This document shows positions 15,870 through 23,767 of a DNA stretch of 31,866 bases, in pieces. Every line of letters starts with the position of its first letter. The stretch's first letter is position 1. Position numbers and translations under genes: made by a program. The notes beneath the pieces are model-generated. The model was not told the DNA's origin. It worked only from the letters and a program-made list of their open reading frames with translations, and did not search any database. Origin of the DNA: Bacillota bacterium (GTDB taxonomy: Bacteria; Bacillota; Clostridia; Christensenellales; Aristaeellaceae); NCBI GenBank assembly GCA_023459675.1, contig JAEWTC010000046.1:1-31866 (forward strand), in the 5' to 3' direction.

Positions 15870-16895
15870 TTACAGGATCATCATCGCGTCCCCAAACGAG
15901 AAAAACCGATACTTTTCATCCACGGCGATGCGGTATACGCGCATCGCTTCTTCTCTGCCCATCAACGCGGAAACCAGCATGATCAGCGTGCTTTCCGGCA
16001 GATGAAAGTTCGTGATCAAAGCATCCACAGCCCGAAAGGCGTATCCGGGCGTGATGAATATGTTCGTATCGCCGCGCCTTGCTTGTACCAGCCCCTGCGA
16101 ATCGGCAACGGATTCCAGCGTGCGAACGCTGGTGGTTCCCACGCAAACGCAGCGGCCGCCGCCTTTGCGCGCCGTATTAATCGCGTCGGCGGCGGTCTGC
16201 GCTACCTCATAATACTCGGAATGCATCAGGTGGTCTTCCACATTCTCCGCCGCAACGGGGCGGAACGTGCCAAGCCCGACGTGCAGCAGAATGGGCACGA
16301 TATCAACTCCGCGGCTGCGCAGCGTATCCATCAGCTGCGGCGTAAAATGCAGCCCGGCGGTCGGCGCGGCGGCGCTGCCGTCCTGCTTTGCGTAAACGGT
16401 CTGGTATGTGCTGTTGTCCGCAAGCTGCGTTTGTATATAGGGCGGAAGGGGCATCTGCCCCAGCTCGTTGAGCAGTGTTTCAAATATGCCTTGGTAATGA
16501 AAGCGCACTAGCCGCATACCCTGGTCCAGCGTGGAAACGATTTCCGCGCGCAGTTTTCCGTTGCCGAAGCTGCAAAACGCGCCGGGCAGAAGCCGCCGCC
16601 CCGGCCGGACAAGCGCTTCCCATTCGTTCTGGTTGTTGCGCTTGAGCAGCAGCAGCTCTACCGGTATCCCGCTGCCCTCCTTTACACCCAACAGCCGCGC
16701 GGGAATCACCCTGGTTTCGTTGAGCACCAGCGCGTCGCCGGAACGCAGCAGGGAAGGCAGATCATAGAAATGAAGGTGCCGTACGGTTTTATCCTTACGG
16801 TTGTATACCAGCAATCGGGAGTGGTCACGGGGGGAGGCCGGGGTCTGTGCGATCAGCTCCTGCGGCAGATCATAATAAAAATCGGTGGTTTTCAA
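15870..16895 (-). CDS. queA: S-adenosylmethionine:tRNA ribosyltransferase-isomerase
   Basis: A 341-residue QueA, which transfers the ribosyl part of AdoMet to preQ1 in tRNA to make epoxyqueuosine. Seen are DFYYDLPQELIAQTPASPRD, LNETRVIPARLLG, KQDGSAAAPTAGLHFT, HVGLGTFRPV and NFHLPESTLIMLVSALMG. The start is a TTG at 16895, three bases after the ruvB stop; GAGGAT inside the ruvB end is the likely ribosome binding site. tgt, its frequent partner, is absent. It ends four bases from the opposing plsY stop. Confidence 0.97.
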   Translation of the reverse strand: MKTTDFYYDLPQELIAQTPASPRDHSRLLVYNRKDKTVRHLHFYDLPSLLRSGDALVLNETRVIPARLLGVKEGSGIPVELLLLKRNNQNEWEALVRPGRRLLPGAFCSFGNGKLRAEIVSTLDQGMRLVRFHYQGIFETLLNELGQMPLPPYIQTQLADNSTYQTVYAKQDGSAAAPTAGLHFTPQLMDTLRSRGVDIVPILLHVGLGTFRPVAAENVEDHLMHSEYYEVAQTAADAINTARKGGGRCVCVGTTSVRTLESVADSQGLVQARRGDTNIFITPGYAFRAVDALITNFHLPESTLIMLVSALMGREEAMRVYRIAVDEKYRFFSFGDAMMIL

Positions 16896-16898
16896 AAA

Positions 16899-17939
16899 TT
16901 ACATCCTCATTTGTTCCGTTTCGTCAATCTCGGAATCGCTTCGGAATGCCCGCCCAAGGTGCTCGTAGGCAAGCTTGGTTACGATGCGCCCGCGGGGCGT
17001 GCGCACGATAAAACCCAACTGCATCAGATACGGCTCGTAAACGTCTTCAATGGTGTTTACGTCCTCTCCGGTCATGGCGCTCAACGTTTCCAACCCCACG
17101 GGGCCGCCCGCAAACTTGTCGATCATCGTAAGCAGCATCGTCCGGTCTACGCGGTCCAGGCCGAGAGGATCGACGTCCAGCATATTCAAGGCGTCCTTCG
17201 CCGTTTCCAGCGTTATGCAGCCGTTGCATTTCACCTGCGCATAATCCCGTACGCGGCGCAGCATCCGGTTGGCGATGCGCGGCGTACCGCGGCTTCGGGA
17301 CGCGATTTCCAGAATACCCGCTTCATCGGTGTCCACGCACAATATCCCCGCGTTGCGTTTTAAAATACGCGCAAGCTCCTCGCTGGAATACAGTTCCAGC
17401 CGGAAGAGCATCCCGAAACGGTCGCGCAGCGGGGCGGAGATCAACCCAGGTCTCGTGGTCGCGCCCACGAGCGTAAACCTGGGCAAATCCAGCCGGATGC
17501 TCCGCGCGGACGGGCCTTTTCCGATCATGATATCCAGCGCGCAATCCTCCATTGCGGGATACAGAACCTCTTCCACGGAGCGGCTCAAGCGGTGGATTTC
17601 ATCGATAAACAGCAGGTCGCCGTCGTTCAGGTTGGTCAATATGCTGGCCAAATCGCCCGGCCGGTCAATCGCGGGGCCGCTCGTGATGCGGATATTCTGG
17701 CCCATTTCCGCCGCGATAATGCCCGCGAGGGTTGTTTTGCCAAGGCCCGGCGGGCCGTATAACAGCATATGATCAATCGCCTCGCGCCTTTCCAGCGCCG
17801 CTTTGATGGATATCCGGAGGTTATTCTTGATGGGTTCCTGCCCAACGTAGTCCCGGAGTGCTTTGGGGCGCAGCGTCGGCTCCGTTTCGTCGTCGCCGCG
17901 CTTGAACTCCGTTGTGATCAGGCGATCGTCATCTGGCAT
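16899..17939 (-). CDS. ruvB: Holliday junction branch migration ATPase RuvB
   Basis: A 346-residue AAA+ motor that drives branch migration with RuvA. It has the Walker A loop GPPGLGKT (62-69), Walker B with DEIH (113-116), sensor segment GATTRPGLISAPLRDRFG, arginine-finger region SRGTPRIANRMLRRVRDYA, and the C-terminal winged helix (YEPYLMQLGFIVRTPRGRI). The ATG at 17939 is chosen over one 16 codons upstream because AAGGAGA lies in front of it; the upstream start would sit inside the ruvA end. Confidence 0.98.
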   Translation of the reverse strand: MPDDDRLITTEFKRGDDETEPTLRPKALRDYVGQEPIKNNLRISIKAALERREAIDHMLLYGPPGLGKTTLAGIIAAEMGQNIRITSGPAIDRPGDLASILTNLNDGDLLFIDEIHRLSRSVEEVLYPAMEDCALDIMIGKGPSARSIRLDLPRFTLVGATTRPGLISAPLRDRFGMLFRLELYSSEELARILKRNAGILCVDTDEAGILEIASRSRGTPRIANRMLRRVRDYAQVKCNGCITLETAKDALNMLDVDPLGLDRVDRTMLLTMIDKFAGGPVGLETLSAMTGEDVNTIEDVYEPYLMQLGFIVRTPRGRIVTKLAYEHLGRAFRSDSEIDETEQMRM

Positions 17940-17955
17940 GACTGTTCTCCTTTGT

Positions 17956-18573
17956 TTACTGCTTCTGCGCCATATAGCGCAGCGCAAGCTTGATCAGCTC
18001 GTCGGCCGCTTCCGCCTGCCCTTTGACGTTTTTCAGGGCGTCGGCCGCTTCCACCGGCGAATACCCCAGCGATTTCAAGGCGAGCATCGCCTCGCTCAGG
18101 GAATCGCCCGCCGCGGCGGTAACATCCGCGCCGGCGGACAAATCCAGCCCGACGTCGCCGGAAAACGCGTCTTTAGATAGCTTATCTTTCAATTCGAGGG
18201 CGATGCGCTGCGCGGTTTTCTTGCCGATGCCCTGCGCACGGCTCAGCAAACCTACGTCTCCCGTAATGATGGCAAGCCGAAGATCATCCATCGGCATGCT
18301 GCCTAAAATTAGAAGAGCCGACTTGGGGCCGATTCCGCTGACCGAGATCAGATTGAGGAATAAATCGCGTTCATCGCGCGTCAAGAAACCGTACAACTCC
18401 ATCGCATCGTCCCGGATCACCAGATGCGTGTGCAGCGCGCACGCGTGACCGGCGGACGGCGCGGCGGCGACGGTGTTAAAGCTGCAATGAAGGCGAAAGG
18501 CGATCCCGTTGGTCATCAGCAATATTTCCCCGGCAGTCTTTTCATAGACCGTTCCTTCGATTAGCGCGATCAT
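17956..18573 (-). CDS. ruvA: Holliday junction DNA-binding protein RuvA
   Basis: A 205-residue RuvA. The N-terminal OB domain starts MIALIEGTVYEK and includes ELYGFLTRDERDLF. The two helix-hairpin-helix units are SVSGIGPKSALLIL and RAQGIGKKTAQRIALELKDK. The C-terminal domain III (SEAMLALKSLGYSPVEAADALKNV) contacts RuvB. It is 9 bases after ruvC and 16 bases before ruvB. Confidence 0.98.
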   Translation of the reverse strand: MIALIEGTVYEKTAGEILLMTNGIAFRLHCSFNTVAAAPSAGHACALHTHLVIRDDAMELYGFLTRDERDLFLNLISVSGIGPKSALLILGSMPMDDLRLAIITGDVGLLSRAQGIGKKTAQRIALELKDKLSKDAFSGDVGLDLSAGADVTAAAGDSLSEAMLALKSLGYSPVEAADALKNVKGQAEAADELIKLALRYMAQKQ

Positions 18574-18582
18574 GCAAAGCCC

Positions 18583-19077
18583 TCACTTCATCCTATATTG
18601 GCTGCGTACGGCGCCCATTGCGGAGTGGGTCAGCGCTATGGCAAGCGCGTCTGCGGCGTCGTCCGGCTTGGGGATCTCCGGCAGAACCAGCAGCAGCTTA
18701 ACCATCTCCTGGATCTGCTTTTTATCGGCTCGCCCGTACCCGGTTAAAGCCTGCTTTACCTGCATAGGGGTATACTCGTACAGCGGGTTCGTGTGCCGCG
18801 CCGCCACGCTTACACACACACCCCGCGCCGCGCCTACGGTGAGCGCGGTGGTCACGTTGCGGGCAAAGAATAGCTCCTCAAAGGCGATTTCATCAGGAGA
18901 GTACTCCGCTATGATTGCCTCAAGCTCCGTACGGATGGCAAGAAGCCGCATGGGAAAGGGCTGATCCGGCGGCGTAATGATGCAGCCGTACCTGATCAGC
19001 GTCTGTTTATGCTGATGATCTGCAATCAAACCCCATCCGAGCGTTGCCAAGCCGGGATCAATGCCGAGTATTACCAT
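18583..19077 (-). CDS. ruvC: Holliday junction resolvase RuvC
   Basis: A 164-residue resolvase that cuts four-way junctions symmetrically. The acidic catalytic set is present: Asp7 (GIDPG), Glu67/Glu68 (AFEEL), Asp140 and Asp143 (PDDAADALA). GGAGG lies 6 bases before the ATG at 19077, which rules out an upstream ATG that would add 18 residues not seen in the family. It leads the ruvC-ruvA-ruvB-queA operon. Confidence 0.98.
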   Translation of the reverse strand: MVILGIDPGLATLGWGLIADHQHKQTLIRYGCIITPPDQPFPMRLLAIRTELEAIIAEYSPDEIAFEELFFARNVTTALTVGAARGVCVSVAARHTNPLYEYTPMQVKQALTGYGRADKKQIQEMVKLLLVLPEIPKPDDAADALAIALTHSAMGAVRSQYRMK

Positions 19078-19102
19078 GCGGTACCTCCCGAAAGTCCATT
19101 TT

Positions 19103-19131
19103 ATCATACGAGAGCGGGGGTTGTTTGTCAA
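19103..19131 (-). promoter_or_regulatory. Strong sigma-A promoter for ruvCAB-queA
   Basis: On the minus strand a perfect TTGACA (19131-19126), 17-base spacer and TATGAT (19108-19103). The predicted start near 19096 leaves a short leader carrying only the ribosome binding site. Confidence 0.82.
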
Positions 19132-19172
19132 ATACCGTCCAGCGCTAATGTATCAGAAATCAGAGAAAAATG

Positions 19173-19186
19173 CAAACAAATGTTCT
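19173..19186. promoter_or_regulatory. Possible degenerate LexA/SOS box between ruvC and yigZ promoters
   Basis: CAAACAAATGTTCT matches 12 of 14 positions of the Firmicute LexA consensus CGAACRNRYGTTYC, with an intact GTTC half but AAAC instead of GAAC. It lies 41 bases upstream of the ruvC -35 box and just before the yigZ -35 box. The position for ruvC is far from the usual blocking site, so this is tentative. Confidence 0.25.
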
Positions 19187-19187
19187 A

Positions 19188-19216
19188 TTGTCTGCGGTCC
19201 GATAGTCGGATAGAAT
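19188..19216 (+). promoter_or_regulatory. Sigma-A promoter for the YigZ/IMPACT gene
   Basis: TTGTCT (19188-19193), 17-base spacer and TAGAAT (19211-19216). The predicted start is near 19223, about 26 bases before the chosen ATG. Confidence 0.6.
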
Positions 19217-19248
19217 AGGAGAACGGCAGATCCTTGAAAGGCATGGCA

Positions 19249-19884
19249 ATGAAGGCATACTTAACCCTTGGAAAGCATTCGGAAACCGAATATACCATCC
19301 AGAAAAGCCGCTTCATCGGGCAGGCCGCCCCGGTGGCAAACCAGGATGCGGCGCTGGACTTTTTAGAGTTGGTTCGGCAGAAGCACAAAGCCGCCTCTCA
19401 TCATTGCTTTGCCTACGTGATCGGCCAAAATCAAAGCGTGATCCGATACAGCGACGACGGGGAACCTTCCGGCACGGCGGGAAAGCCGATTGCCGACGTT
19501 CTGCTTCATAAAAACGTAGTCGATTGCGCCGTGGTGGTGACCCGGTATTTCGGGGGTATTTTACTGGGGGCTGGCGGGCTGGTGCGCGCGTATACGCATA
19601 CGGCAACGTTAGCGCTGGATGCGGCCGGGATATGCGCCATGCATGAAACGCGCAGATGGACGTTCGAGATTGCCTATCCGCAATGGGACAGGGTGGACCA
19701 TGCGCTGCGCTCGCTGCCTGTGATCGTGGAAAACACGCATTTTCTGGTAAACGTAACGGTGATGCTTCTGGCGCGCACCGAGACCGAGGAACAGGTGCAC
19801 GCGGAGCTCGCCCGCGTAACCGACGGCAAGATGAAGGCGGCCGGGAATGAACCCCCGTTTTATCACCCCTGGAAAATCGAATAG
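19249..19884 (+). CDS. yigZ: YigZ/IMPACT family protein
   Basis: A 211-residue UPF0029 protein. It starts with EYTIQKSRFIG and contains AASHHCFAYVIG, RYSDDGEPSGTAGKPIADVL and VVVTRYFGGILLGAGGLVRAYTHTA, the family signatures, followed by a C-terminal DUF1949 ferredoxin-like domain. Eukaryotic IMPACT controls Gcn2 signalling; the bacterial role is not settled. The ATG at 19249 is preferred because GAAAGG lies 7 bases upstream; a TTG at 19234 and an ATG at 19243 are alternatives. Confidence 0.94.
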   Translation: MKAYLTLGKHSETEYTIQKSRFIGQAAPVANQDAALDFLELVRQKHKAASHHCFAYVIGQNQSVIRYSDDGEPSGTAGKPIADVLLHKNVVDCAVVVTRYFGGILLGAGGLVRAYTHTATLALDAAGICAMHETRRWTFEIAYPQWDRVDHALRSLPVIVENTHFLVNVTVMLLARTETEEQVHAELARVTDGKMKAAGNEPPFYHPWKIE

Positions 19885-19914
19885 AAAAACCGCCTGTTAC
19901 GCAGGCGGTTTTTC
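19884..19914. terminator. Bidirectional rho-independent terminator between yigZ and the DUF3048 gene
   Basis: GAAAAACCGCCTG (19884-19896) pairs perfectly with CAGGCGGTTTTTC (19902-19914) around TTACG. The T run follows the stem on the plus strand and, by symmetry, on the minus strand, so it can stop both convergent transcripts. It starts directly at the yigZ stop and 59 bases past the DUF3048 stop. Confidence 0.9.
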
Positions 19915-19972
19915 TGACGCGAACCCGGCTTGTTATGGCGTGTGCTCTTGCCGGTGAACCGAAGTACGATGC

Positions 19973-21157
19973 TCAGTCAGCGGTCGCGCTGAACGTCAAC
20001 AGGCAGTCCGGCGGCATTTGGGCGATGAAGGTCTTGCCGCGGGTCAGCTGAATTTCGTTGCCCTGATCGTCGTAATACACGGTCGGGTCATCCTGCGATT
20101 CGCGTACCCAATAGCCCGGAATATAACGGCCGCCGATGAAGATATCCGCGTTGCCTTTGCCGACGCTTTGCATATTGGGCATGATCTTGTTATTCTCGGT
20201 ATAGCTGTACTCCACGCGCTGTATGATCACGTTGGCGAAGGTCAGCGGGATCGCGTCCTTATCGTTCAGGTCTTCCGCGCTGACGTGGCTAACCCAAGGC
20301 GCATCCACCGAATAGCGATAATAGAGGTTTTCCATCTCGTTATATACGAAGTGCGACACATAGGTTTCCGTGCCCCAGTCCAGGTTGATCTTGTAGGCGA
20401 AATCATACCCTTCGGTGTAAGGGTTCACGTCCGCAAACAGGAATGCGCGCGGCTGGGAAGCGTAGTTCGTGGGGATCAGGCTGCGCAGGCCAACGATGTT
20501 GCCGCTCAGGTTTTCGGGGTTCTTCAAACCCTTCACGCGCTGAGAAAACTCTTTGGTCAGGTTGGTTTCCAAATCGAAAACCACACCCTGCTCGCTGGCG
20601 CCAAGCTCCGCAAACATTTCGGAGATATTGTTTTCTTCTCTCTTGGGGCCGCCGCGGAACACGATGCCGCCCTGCCACTCCTGGCGCAGGCTCACGTGGC
20701 CGGTACGGGCGGAACGAACGGGGCCGAACGAGGTGGGGAAGCCTTCGTCCAGGCTGTCGGAGAAGACGAACGTCATACGGGTTGCCCCCGTACGGTAGAG
20801 AATGCCTTCATATACGATATCCGCATACTGGCCGCCCCAGGGCGCGCGAGGGCCCACGCCGGCTGCCTTCACGGTTTTTCCGTTCACTTTAACGGAACCG
20901 ACGCCGTTGGAATGCTGCGCGAGCATGGGCAGGTAGAAACCGATCCAGCTCAGGCCGGTCGTCGGGCTTTCACCGGCGATGATGGGGTTGCGTACCGGCG
21001 GGGTTTTGGGCGTGATGTCGCGGTCCGGCGTGTTCTGTAACACGGTGCCGTCCAGAGGGATTGTATAGTCATTGTCGGCGTGTTGCGTTGCCAACACGGG
21101 CGTCGCTGAAGATATGATCAAGACGATGGTTATCAGAAGGCTCATCCATTTTTTCAC
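19973..21157 (-). CDS. Secreted DUF3048 (YerB-like) protein
   Basis: A 394-residue exported protein. A signal peptide (KKWMSLLITIVLIISSATPVLAT) has an AxA-like site and no lipobox. The body has the DUF3048 pair ADIVYEGILYRTGATRMTFVF and GPVRSARTGHVSL, then the C-terminal YerB region ending in GKTFIAQMPPD. Function of the family is not known; B. subtilis YerB is a lipoprotein. The start is a GTG at 21157, with GGGGGT 7 bases upstream; a GTG at 21172 lacks a binding site. Confidence 0.88.
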   Translation of the reverse strand: MKKWMSLLITIVLIISSATPVLATQHADNDYTIPLDGTVLQNTPDRDITPKTPPVRNPIIAGESPTTGLSWIGFYLPMLAQHSNGVGSVKVNGKTVKAAGVGPRAPWGGQYADIVYEGILYRTGATRMTFVFSDSLDEGFPTSFGPVRSARTGHVSLRQEWQGGIVFRGGPKREENNISEMFAELGASEQGVVFDLETNLTKEFSQRVKGLKNPENLSGNIVGLRSLIPTNYASQPRAFLFADVNPYTEGYDFAYKINLDWGTETYVSHFVYNEMENLYYRYSVDAPWVSHVSAEDLNDKDAIPLTFANVIIQRVEYSYTENNKIMPNMQSVGKGNADIFIGGRYIPGYWVRESQDDPTVYYDDQGNEIQLTRGKTFIAQMPPDCLLTFSATAD

Positions 21158-21215
21158 AGTATTTACCCCCACAAACGTAATTCATTCCTATCAGCCTGAT
21201 GTCGCAATCCTCGTC

Positions 21216-21244
21216 ATTCTAGCACTTCGCTATAGGGGTGTCAA
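21216..21244 (-). promoter_or_regulatory. Strong sigma-A promoter for the DUF3048 gene
   Basis: Minus strand: perfect TTGACA (21244-21239), 17-base spacer, TAGAAT (21221-21216). These are the same hexamers and spacing as the promoter of the peptidoglycan-binding protein at 8022. Confidence 0.82.
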
Positions 21245-21249
21245 TACAA

Positions 21250-21261
21250 CCCAGGCCTGGG
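21250..21261. promoter_or_regulatory. 12-base palindrome between divergent promoters
   Basis: CCCAGGCCTGGG is a perfect inverted repeat without spacer. It lies 5 bases upstream of the DUF3048 -35 box and about 30 bases upstream of the hydrolase -35 region. It could be an operator, but a palindrome of this length also occurs by chance in a window of this size. Confidence 0.25.
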
Positions 21262-21290
21262 CTGCGTTTTGGCGGCGGCAACGCCTGAAC

Positions 21291-21319
21291 TTTTCTTTTT
21301 CCCGTAATTGTTGTAGAAT
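21291..21319 (+). promoter_or_regulatory. Possible promoter for the hydrolase-Mur ligase-ddl operon
   Basis: TAGAAT (21314-21319) is a good -10 box, but the -35 region at 17 bases (TTTTCT) is weak. The ribosome binding site follows about 20 bases later. Confidence 0.4.
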
Positions 21320-21350
21320 GGCTGAGAATAGGAAAGGCAGAGGTGTTTGT

Positions 21351-22148
21351 TTGATACGCATCGTCAACGGCAGCGCGATCCATTACGAGGTCCGCAATCA
21401 CGGCAATGCCGCAGAAACGCCTGTTTTACTGCTGCATGGCTGGGGCTGCGACATGAGCATTTTCACGGGTTTGATGAATGCGCTCAAGGATGATGCAACG
21501 ATCATAGCGCTGGATTTTCCGGCGCACGGCGAGAGCGCGGAGCCGCCGGAAACCTGGGGTGTAGGCGATTTCGCACGGCAGGTAAAACAGCTTTTGCAGG
21601 ATTGCCGGATGGATCGGGTGAACGTGATCGCGCATTCGTTCGGCGCGCGGGTCGCCGTCTATCTTGCGGCAACCGAGCCGCAGCTGATCGATAAGCTGGT
21701 GATCACAGGCGGCGCCGGCGTGAAGAAACCGGCCGCGCGGAAAGAACAAGGGAAAACCAAATGGTATAAGCGTTTCAGCCGTATCGCACGTGCGTTGGCC
21801 AAGGCGCCGTTTTTAGAACGCCCCATGCTGCGCCTGCAGGAGAGGCTGGTTCGTAAATTCGGTTCGGCGGACTATGTGAAACTGAACGCCGCCATGCGCG
21901 CAACGTTTGTAAAAGTTATCGCCGAAGACCTTACCCCCATGCTTTCCCGCATTACGGCTCCCACGCTGCTGATTTGGGGGGACAACGATCAGGAAACCCC
22001 GCTTTGGATGGGGCAGACGATGGAACGCGAGATCAAGGATTGCGGGCTTGTCGTATTCCCCGGCAGATCGCATTATGCATTTTTGGAAGAGAGTGCCCGG
22101 TTCCACCTGATTATCCGGCAATTTCTCCGGGGAGGCGAAAAACGATGA
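21351..22148 (+). CDS. Alpha/beta-hydrolase fold protein
   Basis: A 265-residue hydrolase from a TTG at 21351 (AGAGGTG lies 5 bases upstream; no nearer ATG exists). The oxyanion segment is LLLHGWGCD, the nucleophile elbow is AHSFGAR (Ser96), the acid is Asp211 or Asp213 in LLIWGDNDQ, and the base is His241 in GRSHYAF. Substrate is unknown. It overlaps the Mur ligase by ATGA and precedes ddl, so a link with cell-wall metabolism is plausible but only inferred from position. Confidence 0.88.
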   Translation: MIRIVNGSAIHYEVRNHGNAAETPVLLLHGWGCDMSIFTGLMNALKDDATIIALDFPAHGESAEPPETWGVGDFARQVKQLLQDCRMDRVNVIAHSFGARVAVYLAATEPQLIDKLVITGGAGVKKPAARKEQGKTKWYKRFSRIARALAKAPFLERPMLRLQERLVRKFGSADYVKLNAAMRATFVKVIAEDLTPMLSRITAPTLLIWGDNDQETPLWMGQTMEREIKDCGLVVFPGRSHYAFLEESARFHLIIRQFLRGGEKR

Positions 22149-23755
22149 CGAAAGCCGTTTTCCTTGGAGTTGGCAGTTTCATTCCGGTATTGGTCTCGAT
22201 GTTTGCGGCGCGCGGAATATTCCATCTGTTTCAGTTGGAGAGCTACCAGTTTCCGGGCTTCTTTCGCTCCGTAGGAAGAAATCCAAAACAGGCGTGGCTG
22301 CCGGGCATATACGCAGCTTTGGTCTCGCTGGTTTTATTATCCGGTTTGCAGGCGTTCTACCGGGCGGAGCAGGGCGGTTTCGTGCATTGGCTGCTGCTTG
22401 CCGCTTTTCTTTTGTGTGCCGCCGGGGCCGGTTGGCTTTTTGCGCGTATACAAAATGGGAAAAAAGCAAAAAAGCCGTTCGTCGTCACCGGCCGCGTCAA
22501 GCGGTTGTATACGGTTACCGCAATCTTGCTCGGCGTGTTTTCTGTCTCACTCAGCACTGTGGATTCGATTGCGCTTACCGCATTATGGCCGGTCGCGCTG
22601 CCGTTGCTGCTCGCGGGCTGCGGTTTTGTTGCATGGGGGCCGGAGAAACTCATCAGCGAGTTCTACTTCCGCAGCGCTAGGCGCAAGCTATTGGCGCAAA
22701 AGGATCTGATTCGCATCGGGATTACCGGCAGCTATGGCAAAACGACCGTCAAGCATATTCTGGGAACGCTGCTTGCGGAGAAATACCAGGTGCTGTACAC
22801 GCCCAAGAGCTTCAATACGCCCATGGGCGTATCCCGCACCATCCGGGAAATGCTTCTGCCGGCGCATCAGGTGTTTATCGCCGAGATGGGCGCCCGCCAT
22901 GTGGGGGATATCAAGGAGCTCTGCCGGCTCGTTAAGCCGGAGATCGGTATTTTAACCTCGGTCGGCCCGCAGCATTTGGACACGTTCAAAACGGTGGAAC
23001 GGGTCGCCTCTACCAAGTATGAGCTGATCGCCGCGCTGCCGGCGGAAGGCCGCAGCTTTTTTGCCGATGATCATGCCATCTGCCGCGCGTTATACCAGAA
23101 AACCGTAAAGCCAAGAACGCTGGCCTCGCTCACGGCGGGGGACGCCGATGTATGGAGCGAGAACGTCAACGTTTCCCCGGAGGGCAGCGCGTTTACACTT
23201 TGCTTTGCGGATGGGCAGCGGTACGCGTGCCAAACCCGGCTGCTGGGCGAGCATAACATCCTCAATATCGTTCTGGCCGCGGCGGTTGCGCGCAGCCTGG
23301 GCTTAACAAAGCAGCAAATTCTCCGCGGCGTGCAGCGTATCGAGCCGGTGCCAAGCCGCCTGGAGTTGATAAAGAACACCAATTCCTATACAATCATCAA
23401 CGACGGGTTTAACGCCAATCCCATCGGAGCGCAGGCTGCGCTTAATGTTCTTGGGCAGTTCCCGCAGCGCCGGATCATCGTAACGCCCGGCATGGTGGAG
23501 CTGGGCGCCCGGGAAGCGGAGCTGAACAGGGAGTTTGGCAGGGCAATTGCGAAGGCGGCGGATATCGCCGTGATCGTCGGTAAAAAACGCGTGCAGCCGA
23601 TTATGGACGGGCTTGCGGAGGCCGGTTTCCCGGCGGAAAGTACGCACAGGGTGGACAGCCTGCAGGAGTCCACGGCGCTTTTACAGCGGCTGGCGCGCGC
23701 GGGCGATACCGTGCTTTATGAGAACGATTTGCCTGACAATTATCAGGAGCACTGA
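22145..23755 (+). CDS. Membrane-anchored Mur ligase family protein (MurF-like)
   Basis: A 536-residue protein in which a membrane region precedes a Mur ligase. About five hydrophobic segments lie at 4-22, 53-71, 79-101, 121-139 and 142-166. The ligase follows: P-loop GITGSYGKTT (192-201), FNTPMGVSRTIRE, EMGARHVGDIKELC, TSVGPQHLDTF, GEHNILNIVLAAAVA (middle domain), INDGFNANPIGAQAAL and TPGMVELGAREAELN. The pattern is closest to MurF, which adds D-Ala-D-Ala to UDP-MurNAc-tripeptide, and the next gene makes D-Ala-D-Ala. Classical MurF is cytosolic with an N-terminal UDP-binding domain; here membrane helices occupy that place, so whether this is the cell's MurF or a paralogue is open. Confidence 0.88.
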   Translation: MTKAVFLGVGSFIPVLVSMFAARGIFHLFQLESYQFPGFFRSVGRNPKQAWLPGIYAALVSLVLLSGLQAFYRAEQGGFVHWLLLAAFLLCAAGAGWLFARIQNGKKAKKPFVVTGRVKRLYTVTAILLGVFSVSLSTVDSIALTALWPVALPLLLAGCGFVAWGPEKLISEFYFRSARRKLLAQKDLIRIGITGSYGKTTVKHILGTLLAEKYQVLYTPKSFNTPMGVSRTIREMLLPAHQVFIAEMGARHVGDIKELCRLVKPEIGILTSVGPQHLDTFKTVERVASTKYELIAALPAEGRSFFADDHAICRALYQKTVKPRTLASLTAGDADVWSENVNVSPEGSAFTLCFADGQRYACQTRLLGEHNILNIVLAAAVARSLGLTKQQILRGVQRIEPVPSRLELIKNTNSYTIINDGFNANPIGAQAALNVLGQFPQRRIIVTPGMVELGAREAELNREFGRAIAKAADIAVIVGKKRVQPIMDGLAEAGFPAESTHRVDSLQESTALLQRLARAGDTVLYENDLPDNYQEH

Positions 23756-23767
23756 CGGAGGTTTATC

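Noticed and set aside
15765..16511. A 248-codon plus-strand frame opposite queA
   Set aside because: It begins inside plsY and runs opposite a fully conserved QueA.
20018..21040. A 340-codon plus-strand frame opposite the DUF3048 gene
   Set aside because: No ribosome binding site or family features; the minus-strand protein has a signal peptide, a promoter and recognisable motifs.
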